The notes beneath the pieces were generated by a model. That model ran no database searches. It worked only from the letters and a program-made list of their open reading frames with translations, and was not told where the DNA came from. Both the position numbers and the translations under genes were made by a program. A stretch of 48,788 bases of DNA from Chitinophagales bacterium (GTDB lineage: Bacteria; Bacteroidota; Bacteroidia; Chitinophagales; JADIYW01). Positions 25,096 through 35,778 of this stretch are shown in pieces. The stretch is taken from NCBI GenBank assembly GCA_023957245.1, contig JAMLHJ010000016.1, forward strand, positions 1 through 48,788, in the 5' to 3' direction. The first letter of the stretch is position 1. Each line of letters opens with the position of its first letter.

Positions 25096-26334
25096 ATGAA
25101 TAGTGCAGAATTAGTAGACTCCATATCCGAGTTTAAAGAGTTTAAAAACATTGACAGACCGACAATGATGCGTGTCCTAGAAGATGTATTTAAGACACTA
25201 CTTAGAAAAAAATATGGCTCTGATGAGTATTTTGACATTATCGTCAATACAGACAAAGGAGACTTAGAAATCTGGCGCAACCGAACGATTGTAGATGATG
25301 GCGCTGTAGAAGATGACTTGCAAGAAATATCTATTTCAGAAGCGAAAAAGGTCGATAGCGGATTTGAAGTAGGAGACGATTGCTATGAAGAAATTACTTT
25401 AGAATCTTTTGGACGTAGAGCTATTTTAGCAGCTAGACAGACACTTATCTCTCGTATTTTAGAATTGGAAAAAGATGATATCTTTAAAAAATACCAAGAC
25501 AGAATCGGAGAAATTATCACTGCTGAAGTATATCAAATCTGGAAAAAAGAAATTCTTCTTTTAGATGATGAGGGAAATGAATTATTACTTCCTAAAATAG
25601 AGCAAATTAAATCTGATTTTTACAAAAAAGGAGAAACGCTTAGAGCTGTAGTCAAAGATGTAGAAATGAAAGGAGCCAATCCTAAAGTTATTCTATCTAG
25701 AACACACGAATCATTCTTAGCAAAACTTCTTGAATTAGAAGTTCCTGAAATCTTTGACGGATTAATTACTATTAAGAAAATTGTTCGTGAGCCAGGAGAA
25801 AGAGCAAAAGTAGCTGTAGAATCTTATGACGACAGAATCGACCCAGTAGGTGCTTGTGTAGGAATGAAAGGTTCAAGAATTCACGGTATAGTAAGAGAGT
25901 TGAGAAATGAAAATATTGACATTATCAATTTCACTAACAACACCAATTTATTTATACAAAGAGCATTATCCCCAGCTAAAATCTCTTCTATCAAAATCTC
26001 TGATGATGAAAAAAGAGTATCTGTATTCTTGAAACCAGACCAAGTATCTTTAGCAATCGGAAAAGGAGGTTTGAATATCAAACTTGCTAGCAAACTCACA
26101 GGCTATGAAATCGATGTTTATAGAGACATTGATGAAATTGAAGATGATGTTGACTTGGATGAATTCATAGATGAAATAGATGAGTGGGTAATTGACGCTC
26201 TCAAAAATATAGGTTGCGATACAGCGAAAAGTGTTTTAGAACTTGATAGAGATGAGATTGTTAGACGTGCTGACTTAGAAGAAGAGACAGTGGACGAACT
26301 TATCCGCATCTTGAAAGAAGAATTTGACAACTAA
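25096..26334 (+). CDS. nusA: transcription termination/antitermination factor NusA
   Basis: The 412 residues give an N-terminal RNA polymerase-binding domain (about 1-125), an S1 domain (about 130-200) and two KH domains (about 200-345). The KH hallmark DRIDPVGACVGMKGSRI lies in the first and VSLAIGKGGLNIKLA in the second. A single short acidic C-terminal helical repeat (about 365-412) follows, with no tandem AR1/AR2 pair as in E. coli. It modulates pausing and termination. Confidence 0.97.
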   Translation: MNSAELVDSISEFKEFKNIDRPTMMRVLEDVFKTLLRKKYGSDEYFDIIVNTDKGDLEIWRNRTIVDDGAVEDDLQEISISEAKKVDSGFEVGDDCYEEITLESFGRRAILAARQTLISRILELEKDDIFKKYQDRIGEIITAEVYQIWKKEILLLDDEGNELLLPKIEQIKSDFYKKGETLRAVVKDVEMKGANPKVILSRTHESFLAKLLELEVPEIFDGLITIKKIVREPGERAKVAVESYDDRIDPVGACVGMKGSRIHGIVRELRNENIDIINFTNNTNLFIQRALSPAKISSIKISDDEKRVSVFLKPDQVSLAIGKGGLNIKLASKLTGYEIDVYRDIDEIEDDVDLDEFIDEIDEWVIDALKNIGCDTAKSVLELDRDEIVRRADLEEETVDELIRILKEEFDN

Positions 26335-26388
26335 ATCATATACACAGCGTATATTTGCAAACTAGAAATTAGAATCTAAAAGTCTATA

Positions 26389-29388
26389 ATGACAGAAAAT
26401 AAGTCCATACAGTTAGTTAGAGCTGCAAAAGAGTTAAATGTTGGTCTCCATACCATCATCGACCACTTGGCAGATAAAGGTCATGTTGTTGAAAACAAGC
26501 CCTCTACTAAACTAACAGAAGAACAGTACAATATCCTTTTAAGTGCTTTTAAACAAGATTTAGCCATCAAGAAAAAAGCGGAAGAGGTAGAAATTGGTAA
26601 AGCGAGAAAAGATAAGGCTGAAGAAGTTAAGGAAGAAACTATTCATGTCAAGGAACAAGTAGTTGAACGCCCAAGAGTAGTTTTAGAAGGCCCTAAAGTT
26701 GTTGGAAATTTAGAGCCCAACATCAAAAAATCTGCTGTAGTTGAACCTGAAATAGTTGCAGAAAAACCTGCTGAACCTAAAGAAACTCCAGTTTCTAAAG
26801 AGGAAGCTCCAATTGTTGAAGAAGTTAAATCTACCCCTAAAAAGGAAGTAGAAATACCAGCTCCTAAAGAAGTAGAAGTAGAAAATAGACCTACTCCAAA
26901 AGTAGAAATAACTGTAGTGGACAAAATTGATTTGGAAGAGAAAAAACAAGCTCCAAAAATCGAGAAAAAACCTATCGAAAAACCTATTGAAAAAATAGTT
27001 AAAAAAGAAACTACAGCAGAAATAGCTCCTAAAGTAGAAGAAGTTAAAACTCCTGAAGCCTCAAAAAACATTGGCACTCAAAAAACCGAAGAAGATTCTA
27101 AAGCTTCTGGAGGAGATAGTGATGAAGTAGTCGTAATTAGAGCAGAAGCTGAAAAGCTTACAGGACCAAAAGTAGTAGGAAGATTAGATTTACCTACAAC
27201 TAAAAAAAGCAGCTCTGACAAGAAACCTTTTAACAAATCTAACGACGAAAAGAAAAAAAGGAAACGTATTGCAGGTAAAGTTGTAGATGTCAATAAAGTT
27301 GTAGTAAATGACGACAAGGGCTCAGGTAGCTCTGATAGAACAGGAACAAATAAACCACAAGGGCAACAACAAGGCGGTGGAAACAATAGAAATGCTGGAC
27401 CTAATCGTGGAGGTGGAAACAACAGAAATGCTGGACCTAACCGAGGCGGTGGCAAATTCAGTAGAAATGATAGAAAACAAGATGAGCCACAAGCAGTTTC
27501 TGGAAAAGAAATTGATGATAAAATAAGGGCTACTATGGCTAAATTGGGTGCGGGTAACAGATCCAAATCCAACAAGTCAAAGCATAGAAAATCAAGAAGA
27601 GAAGATAATTTCAACAAGGAAGAAGGAGATGAAATCTCCAAAATTCAAGTTACTGAATTTATTTCAGTAAGTGAATTGGCTAATATTATGGACGTTTCTC
27701 CCACTCAAGTAATATCAGCATGTTTCGGACTTGGAATTATAGTTTCTATCAACCAAAGAATTGATGCCGAAGTAATTGAATTAGTGGCAGGCGAATTTGG
27801 TTATGATGTCGAATTTATCAATATTGCCGAGGAAGAAGAAGAGATACATGAAGAAGATAGAGAAGAAGATTTATTACCAAGATCGCCTATCGTTACGATT
27901 ATGGGTCACGTTGACCATGGTAAAACTTCTTTATTGGACTATATCAGAAGAGAAAATATAGTAGCAGGTGAAGCAGGTGGTATTACTCAGCATATCGGTG
28001 CTTATGAAGTTACCCTCCCTGAAAACAACAAAAAAGTAACCTTCTTAGACACTCCAGGTCACGAAGCATTTACAGCGATGCGTGCCCGTGGTGCTAAATT
28101 GACAGATATTGTTGTCATTGTAGTCGCAGCAGACGATAACGTGATGCCTCAAACCAAAGAGGCCTTCAGTCACGCTCAGGCAGCTGAAGTACCAATGATA
28201 ATCGCTATCAATAAAATAGACAAACCTACTGCCAATCCAGAGAATATCAAAAAGCAACTCGCTGAAATGAATATTCTAGTTGAAGATTGGGGTGGCAAGT
28301 ATCAATGCCAAGAAATCTCTGCTAAAAAGGGTGTTGGTGTAGATGAATTATTAGAAAAAATATTACTTGAAGCTGAATTATTAGAATTAAAAGCTAATCC
28401 TAATAAAATGGCTTCAGGAAGCGTTATCGAAGCATCTCTTGATAAAGGAAGAGGTTATGTTTCTACGATTATGGTACAAGAAGGAACTTTAAATATCGGA
28501 GATTTCGTAGTCGCAGGACAACATTTTGGTAGAGTGAAAGCGCTAACAAATGAAAGAGGTGTCAGAGTGAAAAAAGCGGGACCATCTCAACCTGTTCAAT
28601 TACTTGGTCTTTCTGGAGCTCCTACTGCTGGTGACAAATTTAAAGTTTATGCTACTGAGCAAGAAGCTAAAGAGATTGCCAACAAGAGAGCAACTATCTT
28701 GAGAGAACAAGGCATTAGAGCTCAAAAACATATCACATTAGATGAGATTGGACGTCGTCTTGCTCTTGGCAACTTCAAGGAATTGAAAATCATTGTTAAA
28801 GGTGACGTTGACGGTTCTGTTCAAGCACTTAGTGACTCATTACTCCAACTTTCTACTGAAGAAATTCAAGTTTCAATTGTATTAAGTGGTGTAGGCGCAA
28901 TCACTGAAAATGACGTATTGTTAGCAACTGCATCTGATGCTATCATCGTTGCATTCCAAGTAAGACCTACTGCTAATGCAAGAAATCTTGCTGAGAAAGA
29001 AAGTATTGAAATCCGTAACTACTCTATTATTTATGACGCCATAGATGATGTGAAGAAAGCGATGGAAGGTATGTTAGAGCCTAAGTTTGAAGAAAAAGTA
29101 GTTGCAGAAGTTGAAGTAAGAGAAATATTCAAAATTGGTAAAGTAGGTACTATCGCAGGATGTTATGTTCAAGATGGCAAAATCACTAGAACCAATAAAA
29201 TCAGAGTCATTAGAGATGGAATTGTCATCCATTCAGGTCAGTTAGATGCACTGAAAAGATTCAAAGATGATGTCAAAGATGTGGCTAAAGGATATGAATG
29301 TGGTATCAAAATCAAAAACTTCAATGACATTAAAGAGGGAGATATTATTGAATCTTACGAATTAGTTGAAGTCAAAAGAAAGTTATAA
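26389..29388 (+). CDS. infB: translation initiation factor IF-2
   Basis: The 999 residues start with an IF2N helix domain. A long Lys/Glu/Pro-rich disordered region (about 60-290) follows. Next come a Gly/Asn/Arg-rich insert with a 12-residue repeat made twice (about 329-352) and a second IF2N-type domain. The GTPase domain begins with GHVDHGKTS near residue 506, and NKID and the switch DTPGHEAF follow. Domains II-IV complete the protein. It delivers initiator tRNA to the 30S subunit. The last gene of its operon, it is followed by a strong terminator. Confidence 0.98.
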   Translation: MTENKSIQLVRAAKELNVGLHTIIDHLADKGHVVENKPSTKLTEEQYNILLSAFKQDLAIKKKAEEVEIGKARKDKAEEVKEETIHVKEQVVERPRVVLEGPKVVGNLEPNIKKSAVVEPEIVAEKPAEPKETPVSKEEAPIVEEVKSTPKKEVEIPAPKEVEVENRPTPKVEITVVDKIDLEEKKQAPKIEKKPIEKPIEKIVKKETTAEIAPKVEEVKTPEASKNIGTQKTEEDSKASGGDSDEVVVIRAEAEKLTGPKVVGRLDLPTTKKSSSDKKPFNKSNDEKKKRKRIAGKVVDVNKVVVNDDKGSGSSDRTGTNKPQGQQQGGGNNRNAGPNRGGGNNRNAGPNRGGGKFSRNDRKQDEPQAVSGKEIDDKIRATMAKLGAGNRSKSNKSKHRKSRREDNFNKEEGDEISKIQVTEFISVSELANIMDVSPTQVISACFGLGIIVSINQRIDAEVIELVAGEFGYDVEFINIAEEEEEIHEEDREEDLLPRSPIVTIMGHVDHGKTSLLDYIRRENIVAGEAGGITQHIGAYEVTLPENNKKVTFLDTPGHEAFTAMRARGAKLTDIVVIVVAADDNVMPQTKEAFSHAQAAEVPMIIAINKIDKPTANPENIKKQLAEMNILVEDWGGKYQCQEISAKKGVGVDELLEKILLEAELLELKANPNKMASGSVIEASLDKGRGYVSTIMVQEGTLNIGDFVVAGQHFGRVKALTNERGVRVKKAGPSQPVQLLGLSGAPTAGDKFKVYATEQEAKEIANKRATILREQGIRAQKHITLDEIGRRLALGNFKELKIIVKGDVDGSVQALSDSLLQLSTEEIQVSIVLSGVGAITENDVLLATASDAIIVAFQVRPTANARNLAEKESIEIRNYSIIYDAIDDVKKAMEGMLEPKFEEKVVAEVEVREIFKIGKVGTIAGCYVQDGKITRTNKIRVIRDGIVIHSGQLDALKRFKDDVKDVAKGYECGIKIKNFNDIKEGDIIESYELVEVKRKL
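27373..27444 (+). repeat. two in-frame 36-base repeats in infB
   Basis: Units 27373-27408 and 27409-27444 differ at only four silent positions. Each encodes [13 protein letters not shown] third partial unit begins at 27445. The repeat makes an RGG-like flexible segment in the N-terminal half of IF-2. Confidence 0.88.
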
Positions 29389-29411
29389 TCTAACTTAGAT
29401 ATAATAATTAT

Positions 29412-29445
29412 AGAGGCTGTCCCACTTTTTGGATAGCCTCTTTTC
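29412..29445 (+). terminator. intrinsic terminator after infB
   Basis: AGAGGCTGTCC (29412-29422) pairs with GGATAGCCTCT (29431-29441), an 11-pair stem with one wobble and an 8-base loop, followed by TTTTCT. It closes the rimP-nusA-infB operon. Confidence 0.9.
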
Positions 29446-29500
29446 TATTTATAGCCAACAAGTTCTTATCTTGAAAAGACTTTTTTACAAATAAAATAAT

Positions 29501-31867
29501 ATGCCTTTTTTCATCTTTATATTCATCATCTTTTGGGGAATTAATAATAGTTATGCAAGTAGCCCACAAGAAGATAGCCAGCCTCATGTGGGTCTAGTTT
29601 TAAGTGGTGGTGGTGCCAAAGGATTGGTATATATTCCTCTCTTAAAAGTGATAGACTCTTTAAATCTCAAAGTTGATTATATCACAGGAACGAGTATGGG
29701 CGCATTAGTCGGTGGTCTATATTCAATCGGTTACTCAGGAAAGGAATTAGACTCTATAGCAAGAAATTTAGACTGGGCTAACTATCTCAGTGATGCACTT
29801 CCTATGAATAAAATCAACATGGAAGAAAAAGATGAGTATGGAAGATATCAACTAGAACTCAAAAGCAACACTATCACTCCAAGTTTACCAATGGGATTTA
29901 TAGAAGGGCAAAATATTATGCGTCTATTGAATGACCTTACTTTTGATGTCCAACATATCCATGATTTCTCAAAATTTAAAATCCCTTTTAAATGCTATGC
30001 TGCAGATATTGTCAGTGGCAAAGCTGTCGAATTTCAAAACGGAAATCTAGCAATTGCATTAAGAGCTTCTATGTCGCTACCATCAATATTTTCACCAATA
30101 GATACTGCTGGAATGATATTAGTCGATGGAGGAATAATCAACAACTTTCCAGTAGAAGAATTAAAAAATATGGGTGCAGATTTTATCATCGGTGCTAATA
30201 CTAGTGGATATACTTTTAAAAAAAGAGAGTTAAAATCTCTTGTGAAAGTTTTTGAGCAAATGTTAAACATTTCAACTACAGAAAACTATCAAGCCAAAAA
30301 AGATATGTGCGATTTGTTGATAGATTATTCTGAAGCATTAAACTCAGTAGGACTTGGTTCTTCAGATTTTAATAGTGTCAATGCAATATTAGATTTGGGA
30401 GAGAAGGTTGTTGTTAATTTTATTCCTCTTCTAGCACAGATAGCTGAAAATCAAAAGAAATTTGAACAACAAGATATTCTTTTAGAAGAGCAAGATTGGA
30501 AAAATAAAAATGATATTCATCTAGAAAAATTTGATGTCGAAATAGAAGGCAATCAGTATCAATCTATTATAAAAAATAAAATCGAATTTAAAGACCCTAA
30601 AAATGCGACAAACTACGAAATCAATAGAGCAGTAGATAGAATATATGGAACTCGATTTTTTGATAGAGTTTATTATTATCTAAATTATTCACAAAACGAC
30701 ACCACACCAAAATTGATATTCAAAACTGAAGGAGTTAAGAAATTTGCCTATAAAATTGGTTTACATTATGACCCTGAACTTTCTGCAGGTATATCATTAA
30801 ATCTCACTCACCGCCATTTAGGTAAATTTACATCTCGTTCTATGGTCAGCATTGATGTTTCCAACAACCCCAAAGTACGAGCTGGATATCAAGTATATTT
30901 TGGAGATTCGGGATGGTGGATGAGCATCAATGAGTTTTTTAGTTTTATCAGCCAAACCAATTACGAAAAAAGCAAATCCCTTGGCTTATATAACCAACTT
31001 TATTCGCTGAGTACCTTGACGTTTAATTGGACAATTGGACAAAATAATTTAGTATCATTTGGTTCTGGAATTGAATATCTAAATAAAAAAATAGCTATAG
31101 GAATAAAAGACAAAGCTACTTTTGAAAATGAATCTATACTTTCTAAAACTCCATATCATAACTTTCATCTACAATTAAAATTGGAAAGAAATACTTTTGA
31201 CAGGCTATTTTTTCCAAACAAGGGTATTCGTACAAGTGCTTCTCTAAAATTTGTACCTTATGGAAATGGAAAAATAGAAAGGTATAATAATACAAAAGAT
31301 GAAATCACTGGAGAAATAAATAGCGAACAAATCATTTTAAAACCCAATTTCTCAGCTTATGGCAAACTACATTTGTTTTTTGAGCAATATATTCCCATTC
31401 ATAAAACATTCAATTTGCATTATCGTTGGGACGCAGGAGGTATGCTGATTTCTCACGGTCTCAAAGGAAGATATTTTGATTTTCCTTCCCAAGATGCTTT
31501 CTTTATGGGAGGTATGGATGAACGAGAACGTGAAAGATTAGATATGTTCATACCATTTATGGGAAACAAAGAAGGCTATACACAAGCATTTAATTTTACA
31601 TCTTTATGGTTAGAAGGGCAAATTATCCCCTTAAAAAATATTTATATACTTCCAAGAATATCTTTTATGCTATACGATAATGCCGAAAAAGATAATTATG
31701 GAGAAAATAAAATTTATATCAACAAATTGAAAAACTTCAAACATGCTTATAGCGGTGGGCTTGCAGTTGCATATAATTCTATCATCGGTCCTATAAAAGT
31801 GTCTGTATCCAAATCTTCTAATTTCGAAAGATGGATATTCTATACTTCTTTAGGATATAGATTTTAA
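29501..31867 (+). CDS. outer-membrane patatin-like phospholipase (type Vd autotransporter-like)
   Basis: The protein has 788 residues. A signal peptide (about 1-19) is followed by a patatin domain (about 28-320) with oxyanion loop SGGGAKG (35-41), nucleophile Ser65 in GTSMG and catalytic Asp209 in VDGG. A single POTRA-like domain (about 345-410) and an Omp85/surface-antigen barrel up to the C-terminal phenylalanine follow (about 420-788). The plan is that of PlpD-type phospholipases: the barrel holds the lipase at the outer membrane. It probably hydrolyses phospholipids, and whether the lipase faces out or in cannot be read. It is convergent with an acyl-CoA ligase. Confidence 0.9.
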   Translation: MPFFIFIFIIFWGINNSYASSPQEDSQPHVGLVLSGGGAKGLVYIPLLKVIDSLNLKVDYITGTSMGALVGGLYSIGYSGKELDSIARNLDWANYLSDALPMNKINMEEKDEYGRYQLELKSNTITPSLPMGFIEGQNIMRLLNDLTFDVQHIHDFSKFKIPFKCYAADIVSGKAVEFQNGNLAIALRASMSLPSIFSPIDTAGMILVDGGIINNFPVEELKNMGADFIIGANTSGYTFKKRELKSLVKVFEQMLNISTTENYQAKKDMCDLLIDYSEALNSVGLGSSDFNSVNAILDLGEKVVVNFIPLLAQIAENQKKFEQQDILLEEQDWKNKNDIHLEKFDVEIEGNQYQSIIKNKIEFKDPKNATNYEINRAVDRIYGTRFFDRVYYYLNYSQNDTTPKLIFKTEGVKKFAYKIGLHYDPELSAGISLNLTHRHLGKFTSRSMVSIDVSNNPKVRAGYQVYFGDSGWWMSINEFFSFISQTNYEKSKSLGLYNQLYSLSTLTFNWTIGQNNLVSFGSGIEYLNKKIAIGIKDKATFENESILSKTPYHNFHLQLKLERNTFDRLFFPNKGIRTSASLKFVPYGNGKIERYNNTKDEITGEINSEQIILKPNFSAYGKLHLFFEQYIPIHKTFNLHYRWDAGGMLISHGLKGRYFDFPSQDAFFMGGMDERERERLDMFIPFMGNKEGYTQAFNFTSLWLEGQIIPLKNIYILPRISFMLYDNAEKDNYGENKIYINKLKNFKHAYSGGLAVAYNSIIGPIKVSVSKSSNFERWIFYTSLGYRF

Positions 31868-31910
31868 TCCTCCATTTCTTGCTAGGAGAATTAAGTTTTA
31901 TTCAATTTAG

Positions 31911-33554
31911 TTATGCAAAATCTGCCCTAATTCTCTTTTTATCTATTTTCCCAACACTTGTTTTAGGAATCTCAGTAACAAATCGAACTTCATCCGGAAC
32001 TGCCCATTTGCTCAAATCTCCAGAAGCAACTGACTTCTCTAAATGACTAATTATCATATCCTTAGAAATATCTGCCTCTGCTTTTAAAACCACCAAAGCT
32101 GCTGGTCTTTCTTGCCATTTCTCATGAGGAATTCCTACAACTGCTACTTCAGCAATTCCACTTATCTGAGAGATTAAATTTTCTATTTCTAATGAAGACA
32201 CCCATTCTCCACCAGTTTTTATCACATCTTTTTTGCGATCACGAATTAAAAATGTACCATTAGGTTCAACGGTTGCAATATCTCCTGTATGCAAATATCC
32301 ATGCTCCCACAACTCTTCACTTCGCTCCTCTTCTTTGAAATATCCTTGAGTTAGCCATGGTGTACGAACAACGATTTCTCCCATTGTTTCTCCATCCCAA
32401 GGTAAAAAATTACCATTTTCATCCATAATTTGCATTTCCACCATTGCAATAGGTCTTCCTGTTTTACATCTTTCTTCCAATTGCTGTTCTTCTGTCATTT
32501 CTGCCAACATCGCAGCATTGATATGCGCAAGAGATAACACTGGACAAGTTTCAGACATGCCATAGCCCACCATCACGCTTATACCCAATTTTAAAGCAGA
32601 ACGAGCAAGACCTTGAGGAAGCGCAGAACCTCCTATTATCACTTTCCATTTTGACCAATCAAATTTTGTAGCAATTGGAGAATTGACCAGCATACCTAGA
32701 ATTGTAGGTACGCAATGTGATATTGTAATCTTTTCTGTCTGTATTAATTTCACCAACATCTCAGGCTCATATTTACCCGGATATACTTGTTTCATTCCTA
32801 AAAATGTCGCTATATATGGAAATCCCCACGCATGAACATGAAACATTGGAGTAATAGGCATATAATTATCCAAAGAGCTGATATTCACCACATTATCCTG
32901 AGCTCCTAATGTCATTGCAGCTGCTATAGTATGAAGAACCAATTGTCTATGAGAAAAATAAACACCTTTGGGCAAGCCTGTTGTTCCTGTCGTATAAAAT
33001 AGTGATGCCATTGTGTCCTCATCAAAAGAAGGATAATCATAAGTATCTTTCTGCTCACTCAGTAATTTTTCATATTCACCTACAAATGAAATTGAAGATG
33101 TAGGTACTTTCCCATCTGTCAACAATACATACTTTTCTACTGTCTCCAACTCGGAAGAAACAGCTTCTAATAAAGGCAATAATTCTTCATGGCAAAAGAC
33201 AATTTTATCTTCAGCATGATTCATGGTATATAAAATCTGCTGTGGCGACAATCTATAATTAATAGTATGCAATACTGCTCCTATCATTGGAATAGCAAAA
33301 TACAATTCTAAATATCTGTGGCTATCAAAATCTATCACACCGACAATATCTCCTTCTTTCACACCTATGGCTGTTAAGGAATTGGCTAAGCGAGCAACAC
33401 GTTTATTAAATTCTCTATAATTCATTCGTAAAGAATCTCGATAAATAATTTCATTATCAGGATAAAATTTTAATGAATTTTCTAAAAGTGATTTTATAAG
33501 TAATGGATAAGAATAAGCAGAAGGAGTTCGCTCGATAATTCTAGATGTTTTCAT
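31911..33554 (-). CDS. AMP-forming fatty-acid-CoA ligase
   Basis: The 547 residues form a full adenylate-forming enzyme. Motifs are the P-loop-like YTTGTTGLPKGVYFSH, the adenine-binding YGMSETCP, HTGDIATVEPNGTFLIRDRKK, and the C-terminal catalytic lysine segment KTSVGKIDKKR. The closest remembered relatives are medium/long-chain acyl-CoA synthetases (AlkK/FadD-like). It should activate free fatty acids to acyl-CoA in the cytoplasm. It faces the patatin lipase gene tail to tail with a 43-base gap. An acyl-CoA-binding protein is encoded 5 kb away, which hints at local fatty-acid handling. Confidence 0.88.
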   Translation of the reverse strand: MKTSRIIERTPSAYSYPLLIKSLLENSLKFYPDNEIIYRDSLRMNYREFNKRVARLANSLTAIGVKEGDIVGVIDFDSHRYLELYFAIPMIGAVLHTINYRLSPQQILYTMNHAEDKIVFCHEELLPLLEAVSSELETVEKYVLLTDGKVPTSSISFVGEYEKLLSEQKDTYDYPSFDEDTMASLFYTTGTTGLPKGVYFSHRQLVLHTIAAAMTLGAQDNVVNISSLDNYMPITPMFHVHAWGFPYIATFLGMKQVYPGKYEPEMLVKLIQTEKITISHCVPTILGMLVNSPIATKFDWSKWKVIIGGSALPQGLARSALKLGISVMVGYGMSETCPVLSLAHINAAMLAEMTEEQQLEERCKTGRPIAMVEMQIMDENGNFLPWDGETMGEIVVRTPWLTQGYFKEEERSEELWEHGYLHTGDIATVEPNGTFLIRDRKKDVIKTGGEWVSSLEIENLISQISGIAEVAVVGIPHEKWQERPAALVVLKAEADISKDMIISHLEKSVASGDLSKWAVPDEVRFVTEIPKTSVGKIDKKRIRADFA

Positions 33555-33754
33555 AATGCTTCCAATTCAATTTTTTAATGTTGTCTATCCAAGTTATAAA
33601 AAATATTTTGCAATATGAAGAAATTATTAACGAGGTAGCAAATGCAACAAAAATCCACTAATAAAAATGAATTTTCTCAGTCATTTCTATCACATACCTT
33701 TCAAGATAAATAGAATCAATATATTTATTTAAAACTCTTTCTTATTTTAGTAGC

Positions 33755-35611
33755 ATGCTGATATTAGGAATATCTTGTTTTTATCATGATGCCGCTGCTG
33801 CACTTATTGAAGATGGGAAAATTATTGCCGCTGCTCAAGAAGAACGATTTTCTAGAATTAAACATGATGAAAATTTTCCTGAAAATGCTATTAGATATTG
33901 TCTAAAGGAAGCTGGCATCAGATTAGGCCAAGTGGACAGTATTGTCTTTTATGAAAAACCTTTACTAAAGTTTGAGCGGATATTAGAAACATTTGTTAAT
34001 GTTGCACCTAGAGGCTTAAAGTCATTTTTATATGCTATGCCTAAATGGGTCAATGAAAAAATATTTTTTAAATCTCTTCTTAAAAACAAACTGAAAGAAA
34101 TAGGTGATTTTGACAGCAAAAAAATCAAACTTCTTTTCACTGAACATCATATTAGCCATGCTGCAAGTTGCTATTATCCATCAGGCTTTGACAATGCAGC
34201 GATTTTAGTCGTTGATGGTGTCGGAGAATGGGCTACAATAAGTATTTCTAAAGCAGAACACAATAAAATACAATTACTCAAAGAAATACATTTTCCTCAT
34301 TCTATAGGCATGCTATATTCTGCATTTACTTACTTCTTAGGTTTTAAAGTCAATTCAGGAGAATATAAATTGATGGGATTATCTCCTTACGCTCAAAGAG
34401 GTTCGGAAGAAGTTAATCAATATAAAAAAATCATCTATCAATCTCTAATTCAATCAAAAGGAGAAAATGGATTTCAACTCAATATGGAATATTTCTCTTT
34501 CCAACATGATTTAAGAATGATAAATGACGGTCAATGGGAAAAACTATTTGACATAAAAGCTCGAAAAGAAAATGACGATATCAATGCCTCGCACTGTAAT
34601 ATAGCTCTTGCTATTCAGGAAGTAACAGAAGAATTGCTGATAGATATCGTGCAAACGGTAAAGCAACTTATCCCCTCCGAAAATATTTGTCTTTCTGGGG
34701 GAGTTGCCCTGAATTGTGTCGCTAATGGTAAAATATTAAACAGCAAAATATTTAAAAATATCTTTGTCGCTTCTTCGCCAGGTGACAGTGGAGGAGCAAT
34801 AGGAGCGGCATTATATGCTTATCACCAATATTTTGAAAAGCCTTTAGATATAAATATTGCTAAGGAAAACCAAACTGCTTATTTAGGTCCAGAAGCTTCT
34901 GAAGAGGATATAAAAATTTTAAAAAGACAATATAATGCAGTTTTTGAAAGCATAGATACCAATACTTTAATTCCTCAAATTGCTCAATATTTAAGTGAAG
35001 GGAAAGTAGTTGGCTGGATGCAAGGACGCATGGAATTTGGGCCTCGTGCATTGGGCAATAGAAGCATTTTGGCACTTCCTAGTATCGCTGATATGCAAAC
35101 CAAACTCAATCTCAAAATCAAATTTAGAGAAGATTTTCGACCTTTTGCCCCTGTTCTCAAGGCTGACAAGGCACAGAAATATTTCAAATTGCCACAAACA
35201 GCACATTATATGGAGTATATTGTAGAATTGCAAGAAGATTTCAAAAAACCACTTCCTCAAAATTTTAATCAACTTGAATTAAAAGAGAAACTTCATACTC
35301 CTAGAAGTGAATTTCAAGCAGTTATACATACAGATTACACAGCAAGACCTCAAACTGTCAGTGTAGAAAACAATCCTATATTATACCAATTGCTAGATGA
35401 AGTAGAAAAAATCTCTCATCATCCTATATTAGTTAACACAAGTTTTAATGTAAGAGGAGAACCTATTGTTTGTACAGCACTGGATGCTTATGCCTGTTTT
35501 ATGCAAACAGATATTGATATCTTAGTCATCAACAATCATCTGTTTTTGAAAGAAAAACAAGATCAAACTTTTATAAAACAATTTAAAAATCGTACCTTCT
35601 CAAAAGATTAA
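33755..35611 (+). CDS. NodU/CmcH-family O-carbamoyltransferase
   Basis: The 618 residues match the two-part carbamoyltransferase family. The N-terminal Kae1-like ASKHA domain starts LGISCFYHDAAAALI, with EERFSRIKHD, the metal-binding EHHISHAAS and an LSGGVALNCVANGK segment. The C-terminal YrdC-like part has WMQGRMEFGPRALGNRSI and FREDFRPFAPV. It uses carbamoyl phosphate and ATP to carbamoylate a hydroxyl, usually on a sugar or natural product. Seven bases later begins a tiny membrane protein, then an SxtJ-like protein and a sugar aminotransferase, so the substrate may be a surface glycan or related metabolite. Confidence 0.92.
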   Translation: MLILGISCFYHDAAAALIEDGKIIAAAQEERFSRIKHDENFPENAIRYCLKEAGIRLGQVDSIVFYEKPLLKFERILETFVNVAPRGLKSFLYAMPKWVNEKIFFKSLLKNKLKEIGDFDSKKIKLLFTEHHISHAASCYYPSGFDNAAILVVDGVGEWATISISKAEHNKIQLLKEIHFPHSIGMLYSAFTYFLGFKVNSGEYKLMGLSPYAQRGSEEVNQYKKIIYQSLIQSKGENGFQLNMEYFSFQHDLRMINDGQWEKLFDIKARKENDDINASHCNIALAIQEVTEELLIDIVQTVKQLIPSENICLSGGVALNCVANGKILNSKIFKNIFVASSPGDSGGAIGAALYAYHQYFEKPLDINIAKENQTAYLGPEASEEDIKILKRQYNAVFESIDTNTLIPQIAQYLSEGKVVGWMQGRMEFGPRALGNRSILALPSIADMQTKLNLKIKFREDFRPFAPVLKADKAQKYFKLPQTAHYMEYIVELQEDFKKPLPQNFNQLELKEKLHTPRSEFQAVIHTDYTARPQTVSVENNPILYQLLDEVEKISHHPILVNTSFNVRGEPIVCTALDAYACFMQTDIDILVINNHLFLKEKQDQTFIKQFKNRTFSKD

Positions 35612-35618
35612 TTAAAAA

Positions 35619-35768
35619 ATGGAAGACTTAAAAGAACTTTGGTTATTCTTAAAAGATAATAAAAAATGGTGGCTTACTCCATTAATTATTGTTCTTATAC
35701 TATTGGCAATGTTAGTATTTGCAGGAAGTTCAAGTACTGTTGCTCCATTTGTTTATACTTTATTTTGA
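35619..35768 (+). CDS. DUF5989-type 49-residue membrane protein
   Basis: This small gene is easily missed. The product starts MEDLKELWLFLKDNKKWW, then has one strong membrane helix (about 20-37) and ends SSSTVAPFVYTLF. That pattern (ELW.FL...KKWW, helix, APF.YTLF) is the one I know for DUF5989 proteins, which sit next to NodU-type carbamoyltransferases and SxtJ proteins. It is 7 bases after the carbamoyltransferase gene and 10 bases before the next start. Its function is unknown; a membrane tether for the enzyme is one idea. Confidence 0.85.
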   Translation: MEDLKELWLFLKDNKKWWLTPLIIVLILLAMLVFAGSSSTVAPFVYTLF

Positions 35769-35778
35769 CGTTGGGAGA

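Noticed and set aside
26643..27641. Long antisense open frames (144 and 187 residues) opposite infB
   Set aside because: They mirror the low-complexity Lys/Glu/Pro and Gly/Asn-rich codons of IF-2. The Ser/Phe/Leu-rich translations are shadows.
35719..35778. N-terminal extension of the SxtJ-like protein
   Set aside because: These bases are the 3' part of the DUF5989 gene in another frame. The ATG at 35779 with a nearby GGGAGA fits better.
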